From Seohaeicola sp024304985 (GTDB taxonomy: Bacteria; Pseudomonadota; Alphaproteobacteria; Rhodobacterales; Rhodobacteraceae): a stretch of DNA of 64,000 nt. Below, one piece after another: positions 1 through 10,069 of this stretch. Under the pieces are notes generated by a model. The model ran no database searches, was not told the DNA's origin, and saw only the letters and a program-made list of their open reading frames with translations. Numbering within the stretch: position 1 is the stretch's first letter; the number at the start of each line of letters is the position of its first letter. The position numbers were made by a program, and so were the translations under genes. Where the stretch lies: contig NZ_JARAMP010000018.1 in the NCBI RefSeq assembly GCF_028802875.1, positions 1 through 64,000 of the forward strand, given 5' to 3'.

Positions 1-589
1 TGTCAAAGAGCGTCGGAGCCGTAACCCCAAGAGACAAAATCAAACCGAGTGCGCTCTAACTACAAGCGCAACCCGCTCAATCTATCCCCAAATTCTCACC
101 CGGATCTCCCTCAGCAGCACCGCTACCTCGTTCCGTCCGGTCCCCAGCGCCGCGTCTCTGCGTCGCCGTGAGGGGGGTTCTACGGTTTGATGCGGTGGGC
201 CGCAAGTGCTTTTTTCACAAACGTCATAATTTTTTCATCGAGGCGTTTTTCCAAGGTATTTGAGAGGGTTAGATTGCAGGAGTTGCGCCGCGCGGCCCGC
301 TGGGGCAACTTTCTTTCCCGCCTCTCGCAGGGTCAACGACTAGATGTTGCGTTATCCACAGACCTGTCCACAAACGGCCCGCCATCGGGCATGGACTCAC
401 AGGTCGGAACACCCCCCGAACGGTAACACGACGCCCTCTTGCGACACATCAGAAGAGTCGTTCTGGCCGTAGAACCGACTCAATCACCCGAACAGCGCGA
501 CGCGGTTTTCACAAACTGCCCGGATTTCATGCAAGGATTCGCGTCACCCGCTCATGAACCTTGCAGGTCTTGTCTGCGGTGAACCCGGA
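1..589. other. Gene-free segment with DnaA-box-like sites
   Basis: No convincing gene is visible here. The only open frame of note (187-426, plus strand) has no ribosome binding site and no recognisable domain. The segment holds one perfect DnaA box, TTATCCACA at 352-360, a relaxed match TTTTTCACA at 211-219, a one-mismatch match GTTTTCACA at 505-513 and a weaker CTGTCCACA at 364-372, all on the same strand. A short T-rich run (209-237) follows the first box. The flanking genes are not those usually next to an alphaproteobacterial origin, so an origin is only a possibility. The upstream gene lies outside the window. Confidence 0.4.
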
Positions 590-1201
590 TCAGGCGCGGT
601 TCACGCGGCGTGACACGGCCCCGAAGGGCAGGCGCAGCGCCAGCAGGATCACGATCGCGGCCAGATAGGCCAACGGTTCAAGCTGAAACCCTTTGCGCAG
701 CATCACGAAATGCACCGCCCCCAGAAGCACCACGATATAGGTGAGCTTGTGCACCTGCCGCCAACGCGGCCCCAGCCGCCGCACCGACCAGTTGTTCGAG
801 GTCAGCGCCAGCGGGATCATCGCCAGAAACCCGATCATCCCGATGGTGATATAAGGCCGCTTCACGATATCGGCCCAGATCCGCGCGGGGGCCTGCACAT
901 CCAGCACAAGCCAGACCAGCAGATGCAGCGCGACATAGGTAAAGGCCAGAACACCGATTGCACGGCGGAACCGCAGCAGGTTGATCCCGGCGTACCGCCG
1001 CAAGGGCGTGATCGCCAGACCCGCCACCAACAGCTGCAAGGCGAACAACCCCAACTCATGTTCCAGCGCCTTGATCGGCTCGACCCCCAGACCCCCGGTC
1101 AGGCCCAGATACAGAAACCATGGCGCAGGCAGCAGCCCCGCCACATAGACCAGCCACACGGGCACGCGGCGGACCGCGCCATTCACACGCTCCGCCAGCA
1201 T
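590..1201 (-). CDS. msrQ: MsrQ, heme-binding membrane subunit of methionine sulfoxide reductase
   Basis: A 203-residue protein with about six hydrophobic segments of the ferric-reductase-like fold. MsrQ (formerly YedZ) is the b-type heme quinol-linked electron donor in the inner membrane that feeds MsrP for repair of oxidised methionine in periplasmic proteins. Visible family features are the LLRFRRAIG region and histidines in the transmembrane segments (ALEHELG, VALHLLV, RQVHKLTY). It lies 3 bases downstream of msrP on the same strand, the standard order, so the two are surely co-transcribed. Length is normal for the family. Confidence 0.93.
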   Translation of the reverse strand: MLAERVNGAVRRVPVWLVYVAGLLPAPWFLYLGLTGGLGVEPIKALEHELGLFALQLLVAGLAITPLRRYAGINLLRFRRAIGVLAFTYVALHLLVWLVLDVQAPARIWADIVKRPYITIGMIGFLAMIPLALTSNNWSVRRLGPRWRQVHKLTYIVVLLGAVHFVMLRKGFQLEPLAYLAAIVILLALRLPFGAVSRRVNRA

Positions 1202-1204
1202 CGC

Positions 1205-2110
1205 TCAGAAATTCTCGGTCAGGTTCATGCCGGCATAGAGGCTGGCCACCTCATCGGCATAACCGTTCATCATCAAGGTCGGCTCGTTGCGCGCAAACAG
1301 GCCACCGCCCACGCGCCGCTCGGTCGCCTGGCTCCAGCGCGGGTGATCCACCTCGGGGTTCACATTACTATAGAAGCCGTATTCGCGCGGCGCCGCCTTG
1401 TTCCAGCTTGTCGGCGGCTCCTTGTCGGTCAGGGTGATCCGCACCACCGACTTGATCGACTTGAACCCGTATTTCCATGGCACCACCAGCCGCATCGGCG
1501 CGCCGTTCTGGTTCGGGATGTCGCGGCCATAAATCCCCGTCGCCATGATGGTCAGCGGATGCATCGCCTCGTCCAGACGCAGCCCCTCGACATAGGGCCA
1601 GTCCAGCACGGGATAGCGCACGCCCGGCATTTCCTCGGGACGCAGCAACGTTTCAAACGCCACATATTTCGCCCCCGACTGCACGCCCGCCATCTCCAGC
1701 AGATCGGCCAGTTCGAACCCGTTCCACGGAATCACCATCGACCATGCCTCGACACAGCGGAAACGGTAGATCCGCTCCTCGACCGTCATCCGCGCCATGA
1801 TGTCCTCGAAGGCATAGTCTCCGGGCTTGTCCACCATCCCGTCGATCTTGACCGTCCATGGCGCAATCGTCATGCGCCCGGCATTCTTGACCGGGTCACC
1901 CTTGTCGGTGCCGAACTCATAGAAGTTGTTATAGGTGGTGATCTCTTCCCATGTATTGGGCTTCAAGCCACCATCCTGCGCCCGGCCCGGCCCGGCCAGA
2001 CCCGCCAGCCCAAGGCCAGCCACCCCCGCCAGCAGCGTGCGGCGGTTCAGATAGACGCTTTCGGGCGTCACATCGCGTTCGTGCAGATCGGATTTCCAAC
2101 GATAGGCCAT
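1205..2110 (-). CDS. msrP: MsrP, periplasmic molybdoenzyme, protein-methionine-sulfoxide reductase
   Basis: A 301-residue catalytic subunit that reduces methionine sulfoxide in exported proteins. The N-terminus carries a twin-arginine signal (LNRRTLLAG, Arg23-Arg24) followed by a hydrophobic stretch and an Ala-x-Ala-type cleavage region (GRAQD). The sulfite-oxidase-fold domain follows, with the molybdopterin-ligating cysteine in FRCVEAWSMV at about residue 119. Length matches characterised MsrP (YedY). It heads the msrPQ operon; a small inverted repeat sits just upstream of the start. Electrons come from MsrQ. The cofactor implies a working molybdenum pathway and Tat system elsewhere in the genome. 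Confidence 0.95.
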   Translation of the reverse strand: MAYRWKSDLHERDVTPESVYLNRRTLLAGVAGLGLAGLAGPGRAQDGGLKPNTWEEITTYNNFYEFGTDKGDPVKNAGRMTIAPWTVKIDGMVDKPGDYAFEDIMARMTVEERIYRFRCVEAWSMVIPWNGFELADLLEMAGVQSGAKYVAFETLLRPEEMPGVRYPVLDWPYVEGLRLDEAMHPLTIMATGIYGRDIPNQNGAPMRLVVPWKYGFKSIKSVVRITLTDKEPPTSWNKAAPREYGFYSNVNPEVDHPRWSQATERRVGGGLFARNEPTLMMNGYADEVASLYAGMNLTENF

Positions 2111-2131
2111 GCGCCCCTCCTATGACTTTAT

Positions 2132-2145
2132 ATACAGGCATGTAT
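2132..2145. promoter_or_regulatory. Inverted repeat upstream of msrP
   Basis: ATACA and TGTAT are separated by four bases, 22 bases upstream of the msrP start codon, where an operator for msrPQ could lie. A second small hairpin (TTTGCC/GGCAAA, 2152-2167) separates it from the end of the gene upstream. Both are short, so chance cannot be excluded. Confidence 0.25.
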
Positions 2146-2178
2146 CCCGGCTTTGCCGTTTGGCAAAACCACATTGCC

Positions 2179-3672
2179 TCACAATGGCGTGGCCGGATTG
2201 TAACTTGGACGGATCTTGTTCATCGGGATCGACTCGCCATTGGCCTGCACCAGCCGCACATGCCGCCGCCGCATCAGGCGCGGCTCGGACACGCCGACGG
2301 AATGGGCGATGGTTTCCACCTCCTTGATGATCGAGGTGGCGTAATTGGCGACCTTGAGGAACTTGTCCTCGACCACCAGACCGCGCTGCAACTTGGGGTC
2401 ATGCGTCGTGATCCCCGTGGGGCAGGTGTTCTTGTTGCACTTCAGCGCCTGGATACAGCCCAGAGAGAACATGAACCCCCGCGCCGAGGTGACGAAATCC
2501 GCGCCTGCACAAATGGCCCAGGCCACATCGGACGGGTTCACCAGCTTGCCGCTGGCGATGATGCGGATGCGTTCCTTCAACCCGTGCCGGTCGCGCAGAT
2601 CGACGACCCGCACCAAAGCCTCGCGCAGAGGCATCCCCACAAGGTCGATCAGGGGCATGGGGGCGGCCCCCGTGCCACCCTCGCCGCCATCCACCGCGAT
2701 GAAATCGGGGGCCGACTCCGCTCCGCGCGCATTGATCAGGGTGAACAGATCCTCCCACGCCTCGGACGAGCCGATCACCGTCTTGAACCCCACCGGCTTG
2801 CCCGTCACCTTGCGGATATGGCCGATCACGTCCAGCAAGCTCTCGAAACTGTCGATATCCAGATGGCGATTGGGCGAGACACTGTCCAAGCCCATCGGAA
2901 TCCCCCGGATCGCCGCGATCTCGGCATTCACCTTCTCACCGGGCAGGATACCGCCCTTGCCGGGCTTGGCCCCCTGCGCCAGCTTCAACTCGAACATCTT
3001 CACCTGCGGATGATCCGACACCGCGCGCAGCCTTTCGTCGCTCAGGTTGCCATGCTCGTCCCGCACACCGTATTTGGCCGTGCCGATCTGATAGACGATG
3101 TCGCAGGCCCCGGTCAGATGAATGGGCGACAGCCCGCCCTCGCCCGTATTCAGCCAGATCCCCGCCTTGGCCGCCCCCCGGCTCAGCGCCTCGACCGCCG
3201 GGCGGGAAATCGCGCCGTAACTCATGCCCGAGATGTTGAAGATCGACTTCGCACGATACGGGATCGCCGCCGTCGGCCCGATGATCATCGGCTGCGTGAC
3301 GGAAAACTGGTCATCCAGCGGCGGGAACACCGCGTTCACGAATATCGGCGTGCCGGGGATCGACAGATTCCGCGTCGATCCGAAGGCCACCGTATTACCC
3401 TGCCCCTTGGTGGCGTTGTGAACCCAGTCCCGCTGCGCCCGGTTGAAGGGCATCTCCTCGCGGTCCATGGCAAAGAAATACTGCCTGAAGAATTCGCCCA
3501 GCGAGGTGAACAGATGCCGGAACCGCCCGATCACCGGATAATTCCGCCGCACCGCATCCCCGGTCTGCACCTTGTCGGCGACAAAGAAGATCATCGCCAT
3601 CAGCACCGCGATACCCAGAACCAGAACGAACAGCAGCGCCAGCAGCAAAAGCGCATTCATCGCGAAATCCAT
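2179..3672 (-). CDS. Membrane-anchored FMN-binding glutamate synthase family protein
   Basis: A 497-residue protein built from the FMN/Fe-S synthase domain of glutamate synthase (GltB centre) without the glutaminase domain. Residues 1-45 form a hydrophobic N-terminal anchor. The barrel shows typical stretches such as GEGGLSPIHL, KPGKGGILPG and DGGEGGTGAAP, and three cysteines at about 406, 412 and 417 (CIQALKCNKNTC) fit the 3Fe-4S site. These stand-alone proteins are common but their substrate is not settled; ammonia-dependent glutamate synthesis is not proven. The open frame extends further upstream, but AGGA eight bases before the ATG at 3672 and the divergent gene at 3832 fix the start here. 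Confidence 0.88.
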   Translation of the reverse strand: MDFAMNALLLLALLFVLVLGIAVLMAMIFFVADKVQTGDAVRRNYPVIGRFRHLFTSLGEFFRQYFFAMDREEMPFNRAQRDWVHNATKGQGNTVAFGSTRNLSIPGTPIFVNAVFPPLDDQFSVTQPMIIGPTAAIPYRAKSIFNISGMSYGAISRPAVEALSRGAAKAGIWLNTGEGGLSPIHLTGACDIVYQIGTAKYGVRDEHGNLSDERLRAVSDHPQVKMFELKLAQGAKPGKGGILPGEKVNAEIAAIRGIPMGLDSVSPNRHLDIDSFESLLDVIGHIRKVTGKPVGFKTVIGSSEAWEDLFTLINARGAESAPDFIAVDGGEGGTGAAPMPLIDLVGMPLREALVRVVDLRDRHGLKERIRIIASGKLVNPSDVAWAICAGADFVTSARGFMFSLGCIQALKCNKNTCPTGITTHDPKLQRGLVVEDKFLKVANYATSIIKEVETIAHSVGVSEPRLMRRRHVRLVQANGESIPMNKIRPSYNPATPL

Positions 3673-3831
3673 ATATTCAATCCTTTTGATTTGTATCAAG
3701 GTAGCAGGTGGCACAGGCTCTAGACTGATGAGATAATGAGTCCGCGGCAAGACAGGTTCCTGCCACATACCGGCATGGCCGGACAGGTTCATGCCGAACA
3801 GGGGCCTTGCCCCAAACAGGAGGAGACCACG

Positions 3832-4275
3832 ATGAGACAGCTCATGATCGGGATGTGCCTTGCGGCGCTGACGGCAACGACGGTTCAGGCCCAGGACATG
3901 GTGACCTATACCACGGACCAGCCCTTTGAAGACGTGATCTTCGGGCTGGAGAATGCGATCATCGACCAGGGTCTGGTGATCGACGCCACATCGCATGTGG
4001 GCGACATGCTGGAACGCACCAAGGGCGATGTCGGCTCGGATGTCACCATCTTCACCAAGGCGGATGTCTACAGCTTCTGTTCCGCCGCCGTGTCCCGCAA
4101 GGTGATGGAGGCGGACCCGATGAACATCGTCTTCTGCCCCTATGACATCTTCGTCGCCGTTTCGCCCGACACGCCGGATCAGACGATGATCGGCTATCGC
4201 ACCTATCCCGAAGGCCCGATGCAAGAGGTGCAGGCCCTTCTCGACACCATCGCAAAGACCGCGATCGGGCAATGA
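3832..4275 (+). CDS. Secreted DUF302 domain protein
   Basis: A 147-residue protein with an N-terminal signal peptide (MRQLMIGMCLAALTATTVQA) and a DUF302 domain covering the rest. The start follows AGGAGG at ideal spacing; an upstream in-frame ATG at 3736 lacks one. DUF302 proteins are small periplasmic or cytosolic proteins of unknown biochemical function. Two cysteines (SFCSAAV and IVFCPYD) might form a disulfide in the periplasm. It is divergent from the glutamate-synthase-like gene, sharing a 159-base promoter region, and is followed by a hairpin terminator, so it is probably a single-gene unit. Confidence 0.85.
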   Translation: MRQLMIGMCLAALTATTVQAQDMVTYTTDQPFEDVIFGLENAIIDQGLVIDATSHVGDMLERTKGDVGSDVTIFTKADVYSFCSAAVSRKVMEADPMNIVFCPYDIFVAVSPDTPDQTMIGYRTYPEGPMQEVQALLDTIAKTAIGQ

Positions 4276-4348
4276 CGACCCACCCGTCAGGGGCGTGTTG
4301 ATCACGCCACACTCGCGCGGGATCACAAGGTTATCACTGGAAATCGCG

Positions 4349-4379
4349 AAACGCCGTGGCTTAGCGCTGCGGCGTTTTT
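4349..4379 (+). terminator. Rho-independent terminator after DUF302 gene
   Basis: AAACGCCG (4349-4356) pairs with CGGCGTTT (4370-4377) across a 13-base loop and runs into a T tract, giving a plausible terminator for the gene ending at 4275. Confidence 0.65.
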
Positions 4380-4485
4380 CGTCAAGCAGGACAGGCGGAA
4401 ATCCCCGCTGAACCAATGTCGGATCTGGCGAGTAGTCCTAGTGTTGCCAATGCAGGCATCGACGACACATATACTGGAGATCATC

Positions 4486-4965
4486 ATGTTCCGCAGAACT
4501 TATCTTGCCCTGACCGCAGCCGCGCTGATCGCGACCCCGGCCTTCGCTGACACCCATTCCAAGGATATCGTGGACACCGCCGTCGAGGCTGGCAGCTTCA
4601 CCACGCTGGTCGCCGCCGTCGAAGCCGCCGGTCTGGTGGACACGCTCAAGGGCGAAGGCCCGTTCACCGTTTTCGCCCCCACGGACGAGGCGTTCGCCGC
4701 CCTGCCCGCCGGCACGGTCGAAGACCTGCTCAAGCCCGAGAACAAGGACCAGCTGACCGCGATCCTGACCTATCACGTCGTGCCGGGCAAAGTGATGTCC
4801 ACCGACCTGACCAACGAGATGATGGCAACGACCGTGCAGGGCGGTGATCTGACGATCATGACCGAAGGCGGCGTGACCGTGAACGGCGCCAATGTGACCA
4901 CCGCCGATATCGAAACCTCGAACGGTGTGATCCACGTCATCGACACCGTGATCATCCCCGAGTGA
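4486..4965 (+). CDS. Secreted fasciclin (FAS1) domain protein
   Basis: A 159-residue protein with a signal peptide ending near TPAFA and one complete FAS1 domain. The FAS1 hallmarks are present: FTVFAPTDEAF (first conserved motif), the YHVVPGK segment and the closing NGVIHVIDTVI motif. Such single-domain proteins are secreted and implicated in adhesion or envelope interactions in bacteria. The chosen ATG has GGAG seven bases upstream; an in-frame codon at 4441 gives an unlikely non-signal extension. It stands alone between two hairpin terminators. Confidence 0.92.
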   Translation: MFRRTYLALTAAALIATPAFADTHSKDIVDTAVEAGSFTTLVAAVEAAGLVDTLKGEGPFTVFAPTDEAFAALPAGTVEDLLKPENKDQLTAILTYHVVPGKVMSTDLTNEMMATTVQGGDLTIMTEGGVTVNGANVTTADIETSNGVIHVIDTVIIPE

Positions 4966-4998
4966 TCGCACCCTGATCTCCCTCTCAGGGTGACCGGG

Positions 4999-5024
4999 AA
5001 GGGCGGGCCGCGATGCCCGCCCTT
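4999..5024 (+). terminator. Hairpin terminator after fasciclin gene
   Basis: AAGGGCGGG (4999-5007) pairs perfectly with CCCGCCCTT (5016-5024) around an eight-base loop, 34 bases after the fasciclin stop codon. The T tract after it is short (CTT). Confidence 0.55.
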
Positions 5025-5114
5025 CTTGCTGCGCGCCCCACCGCGCGCCGCCTGACCACGAACCGCAACACCCCGTCTCCTGCCCCATACTGCCCCCAGC
5101 CGCAGGAGATGCCG

Positions 5115-5960
5115 ATGAAGTTGACCGAAATCCCGCTCCGCGACATCGCGGCCGATATCCTGCCCCGCGACCGGACCCTTGCAGACCCGACAGCGCTGGA
5201 CGATCTGATCCGCTCGATCACCGCCATCGGCCTGCGCCAGCCGATCGAAGTCTTCGGTCTGGTGCAGGAGGACGATCAGCCCCACCCCTATGGCCTGATC
5301 TCCGGGTATCGCCGCTTCATGGCCTTCCGCGCGATGGGGTATGAGACGATCCCCGCGCTGTGTTGCAACCCCGGCGATATTCCCGCAGCCCTGGCCGCCA
5401 TGGTCACCGAGAACGAGGTGCGCGCCCAGATCTCCCCGTGGTAAAAAGGCCGCCTGATCCTGCGCCTGCTTGAGGAAGGCACCTTTCCCGATGCCGCCGG
5501 CGCTGTCGAAACCCTCTACCCCGCCGCCAGCCGCCAACAGCGCGCCCGGTTGCGCGGCTTCTTTCTGGTGGTCGATACACTGATCGACTCTCCCCTGCGC
5601 ACGCCCGAGGCGCTCAGCACCGCCCGCATGGACCGCCTCGCCACCGCCCTGCGCCTTGGCGGTGGGCCTGCGATCATCGCCACGCTGGCCGCCAATGCCA
5701 CCCCGGCCCATGGCCTGCCCCAGCAATGGGAGGCGCTGCGTCCGATCCTCAACACCATCCTGACCGAGCCGGACATCGGCCCCGACCGCAAACCCAACCG
5801 CCCGCGCCATAGCCTCACCCTGCATCAGGGCGTCACCCTCACCCGCGTGCGGGCCCCGAACGGCTGGATCATCCGCCTGACAGGACCGATGGCCAAGTCA
5901 CCGGGTCTGGTCGATGATGTCTTCGATCTGGTGGAACGCTGGTTGCAACCCGAGGGGTAG
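5115..5960 (+). pseudogene. ParB/RepB-like partition protein gene broken by one in-frame stop
   Basis: Read through, this frame gives about 281 residues with a ParB/RepB/Spo0J-type start (KLTEIPLRDI) and the nuclease-like ParB motifs IGLRQPIEV and LISGYRRFMAF followed by TENEVRAQISPW. A TAA at 5442-5444 then interrupts the frame, exactly where the family reads SPWE(K/R)G. Translation beyond the stop continues in the same frame as KGRLILRLLEEG and on to 5960 with no further stop. One base change (GAA to TAA) would explain this; no frameshift is needed. The start at 5115 follows AGGAG by six bases. No parA partner is present. It could also be a strain-specific mutation or a sequencing error. 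Confidence 0.82.
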
Positions 5961-5968
5961 AGGGGGCG

Positions 5969-6190
5969 TCAGACAGCCTCAGGATGAACACCGCATATAT
6001 CCAGGCCCAGCCCTTTCCGTGCCAGCATCGATTGAAGCAGAAGTATCGCGACAGGGGCGTGGTGGGACAGATTGATCTGCACGGGCTGTCCCGTTCTTCT
6101 CCGAACATGGACGTGCGTTTCATCATATGACGCAATCAATTTCCAGAACCCGCTTTCCGGGTCTACTGCCCCGACCGCTCCAGCCCTCAC
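5969..6190 (-). CDS. Small hypothetical protein downstream of mqsA
   Basis: A possible 73-residue protein with a GTG start eight bases after the mqsA stop codon. I do not recognise it. The middle part (SGFWKLIASYDETHVHVRR) looks protein-like rather than random, and position fits a third gene of the mqsRA transcript. There is no clear ribosome binding site, so translation would depend on coupling to mqsA. It ends nine bases from the convergent ParB-like pseudogene. Confidence 0.35.
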   Translation of the reverse strand: MRAGAVGAVDPESGFWKLIASYDETHVHVRRRTGQPVQINLSHHAPVAILLLQSMLARKGLGLDICGVHPEAV

Positions 6191-6198
6191 CGCGCGGA

Positions 6199-6624
6199 TC
6201 AGACTGACGGCACCAGTTCCGCCAGTCGCGCCGGATCGTTGGCCAACAGCCGCAGCGCCGAATCCGCCGCCTTGCTGATCAGAACATCCCCCGCCTCGTA
6301 TTTCTGAAAGGCATTCGGCCCCCCGCCAATGATCCGCCCTGCATCGCGCTGTGTCAGGCGCAACCGCTTGCGAACCTGCCGGATCTGGTCCGGCGTCAGC
6401 AATCCGGCCTCGCGCGCCTTCATCCGTGTGATCGCACGGTCGGACACCTGCATATCCGCCGGATCATGAAGACCATTCTCTGCCGTCGGATCATCCGCAG
6501 GATACCAGCCGGGAAGGTCGATCACCTCTTGCTGCGACCGGAACGACAGCGTGACGCGGCGCACCCCGCGCAGCAGAACAGCGCCTGTTTCGGGATGCCG
6601 GCGCGGGCTTGCATCGCTGGACAT
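6199..6624 (-). CDS. mqsA: MqsA family antitoxin, cysteine-less N-terminal domain
   Basis: A 141-residue antitoxin of the type II MqsRA system. The C-terminal half is a helix-turn-helix DNA-binding domain (RKRLRLTQRDAGRIIGGG, then NAFQKYEAGD) typical of MqsA, which binds the operon promoter. The N-terminal half should be a zinc-binding toxin-neutralising domain, but the expected cysteines are missing: RHPETGAV stands where related proteins have a Cys before PETG, and LPGWYPADD where they have a Cys after GWY. The start is one base after the toxin stop codon and its ribosome binding site lies inside mqsR. It may neutralise the toxin with a metal-free fold. Confidence 0.85.
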   Translation of the reverse strand: MSSDASPRRHPETGAVLLRGVRRVTLSFRSQQEVIDLPGWYPADDPTAENGLHDPADMQVSDRAITRMKAREAGLLTPDQIRQVRKRLRLTQRDAGRIIGGGPNAFQKYEAGDVLISKAADSALRLLANDPARLAELVPSV

Positions 6625-6625
6625 G

Positions 6626-6928
6626 TCATTTCTCCTTGAAGGACGTGCAGGTGAAGGCGGTCACCACATCCCGCACGACCTTGATATAAATCTCATGGCC
6701 ATCCGCCCGCCCGTGATAGACATCCATCCAGACAGAATGATCCTGATGGGTCGTCACCGACTTGTAGAAATCCCGGCGGGACAGCCCTTTGATGACGCGC
6801 ATCATATCGGCGCGTGTCATCCCCATTTCGGCAGCACCACGCAAAGCGCCACTTGTAACACCCATGGTTGCCCCCGCTGCGGACTGGATCGCTGCAAGAT
6901 CATAGGACGGTTTCTTCTTTTCCGTCAT
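6626..6928 (-). CDS. mqsR: MqsR family toxin (mRNA interferase)
   Basis: A 100-residue toxin. In Escherichia coli MqsR is a ribosome-independent endoribonuclease cutting at GCU/GCA-type sites. The family core is well preserved: GLSRRDFYKSVTTHQDHSVW, then DVYHG, YIKVVRDVV and the terminal SFKEK. The toxin gene comes first and the antitoxin second, as in classical mqsRA and opposite to most toxin-antitoxin operons. A perfect inverted repeat sits just before the start codon, consistent with autoregulation. There is no strong ribosome binding site ahead of the ATG, which would keep toxin translation low. Confidence 0.9.
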   Translation of the reverse strand: MTEKKKPSYDLAAIQSAAGATMGVTSGALRGAAEMGMTRADMMRVIKGLSRRDFYKSVTTHQDHSVWMDVYHGRADGHEIYIKVVRDVVTAFTCTSFKEK

Positions 6929-6931
6929 TTA

Positions 6932-6946
6932 ACACCATAATGGTGT
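6932..6946. promoter_or_regulatory. Candidate MqsA operator
   Basis: A perfect inverted repeat, ACACCA and TGGTGT separated by TAA, lies three bases before the mqsR start codon, over the place where the ribosome binding site would be. MqsA binds palindromes in its own promoter in E. coli, so this is the natural candidate operator. Confidence 0.6.
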
Positions 6947-7145
6947 ATTTTCAAGCGATGCCATCGCAGGTATCCGCATCTCTCTGGATCAATGAAACCC
7001 GCCACCCACAGCATCCTGTTTTCATTCATTCCCAAGGGATCAATACCCGCGCCCAGGCGATGCGCTCTGGCGACGCTAGCCCCCAATTCATTAAAATTTC
7101 CCTAACGTGGGCGTGTAACCCACTGAAATAAAACAGTCTGGAAAA

Positions 7146-7162
7146 TGTCCCACGGTGGGACA
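7146..7162. repeat. 17-base near-perfect palindrome
   Basis: TGTCCCAC and GTGGGACA flank a single central G. It lies between the mqsR promoter side and the clpB terminator, where it might be an operator or an extension of the terminator structure. No gene on either strand clearly starts here. Confidence 0.4.
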
Positions 7163-7166
7163 GACC

Positions 7167-7201
7167 CAAAAGAAAGGGCCGCAGGGTCTCCCCTGCGGCC
7201 C
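7167..7201 (-). terminator. Rho-independent terminator of clpB
   Basis: An 11-base perfect stem, GGGCCGCAGGG (7176-7186) with CCCTGCGGCCC (7191-7201), has a four-base loop and on the minus strand runs into TTTCTTTTGG. It lies 25 bases after the clpB stop codon. Confidence 0.85.
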
Positions 7202-7225
7202 CTGTTTCAGGTCGGATGACGGGCG

Positions 7226-9844
<2,619 letters not shown>

Positions 9845-9923
9845 GGTCTTTCTCCTTTGTTCAAGCGCCCGTGTGTTGCGGTGCCCGCCCCTGCGGCACA
9901 CCCTGATCCGGGCCTCGGATCAA

Positions 9924-9952
9924 AGATGGTTGCGCAGCGCAACCTGTTCAAG
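9924..9952 (-). promoter_or_regulatory. Sigma-32-type promoter for clpB with a palindrome in its spacer
   Basis: On the minus strand CTTGAAC (9952-9946) is followed after 14 bases by AACCATCT (9931-9924), resembling the heat-shock consensus CTTGAAA / CCCCATnT. The expected transcript would begin near 9917, giving a leader of about 75 bases. The spacer and -10 edge hold a palindrome, GGTTGCGC-A-GCGCAACC (9928-9944), which could bind a further regulator. Confidence 0.6.
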
Positions 9953-10069
9953 TCCAAAGCGGGGGCAAATCTTCAGTCCCCGAAAAAGTCCGCAATTCAT
10001 CCGTTCCGCGCCCCACTTCTGCCCTTTGCGGGCGATATGCAAAGGGATAGGGACAGAAATGGAGAAGCC

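Noticed and set aside
187..426. 79-residue plus-strand ORF
   Set aside because: No ribosome binding site, no domain, odd composition; it lies in the gene-free segment with DnaA-box-like sites and its codon use is unlike neighbours.
710..2125. Long plus-strand frame over msrPQ
   Set aside because: Antisense shadow: rich in His, Arg, Gln and Pro with no domain, opposite two well-identified genes. Other long frames such as 1951-3723, 15734-17758 and 46700-47911 are the same artefact of high G+C coding DNA.
3673..4416. N-terminal extension of the glutamate-synthase-like frame
   Set aside because: It reads antisense to the DUF302 gene and its terminator, and a good ribosome site marks the start at 3672.
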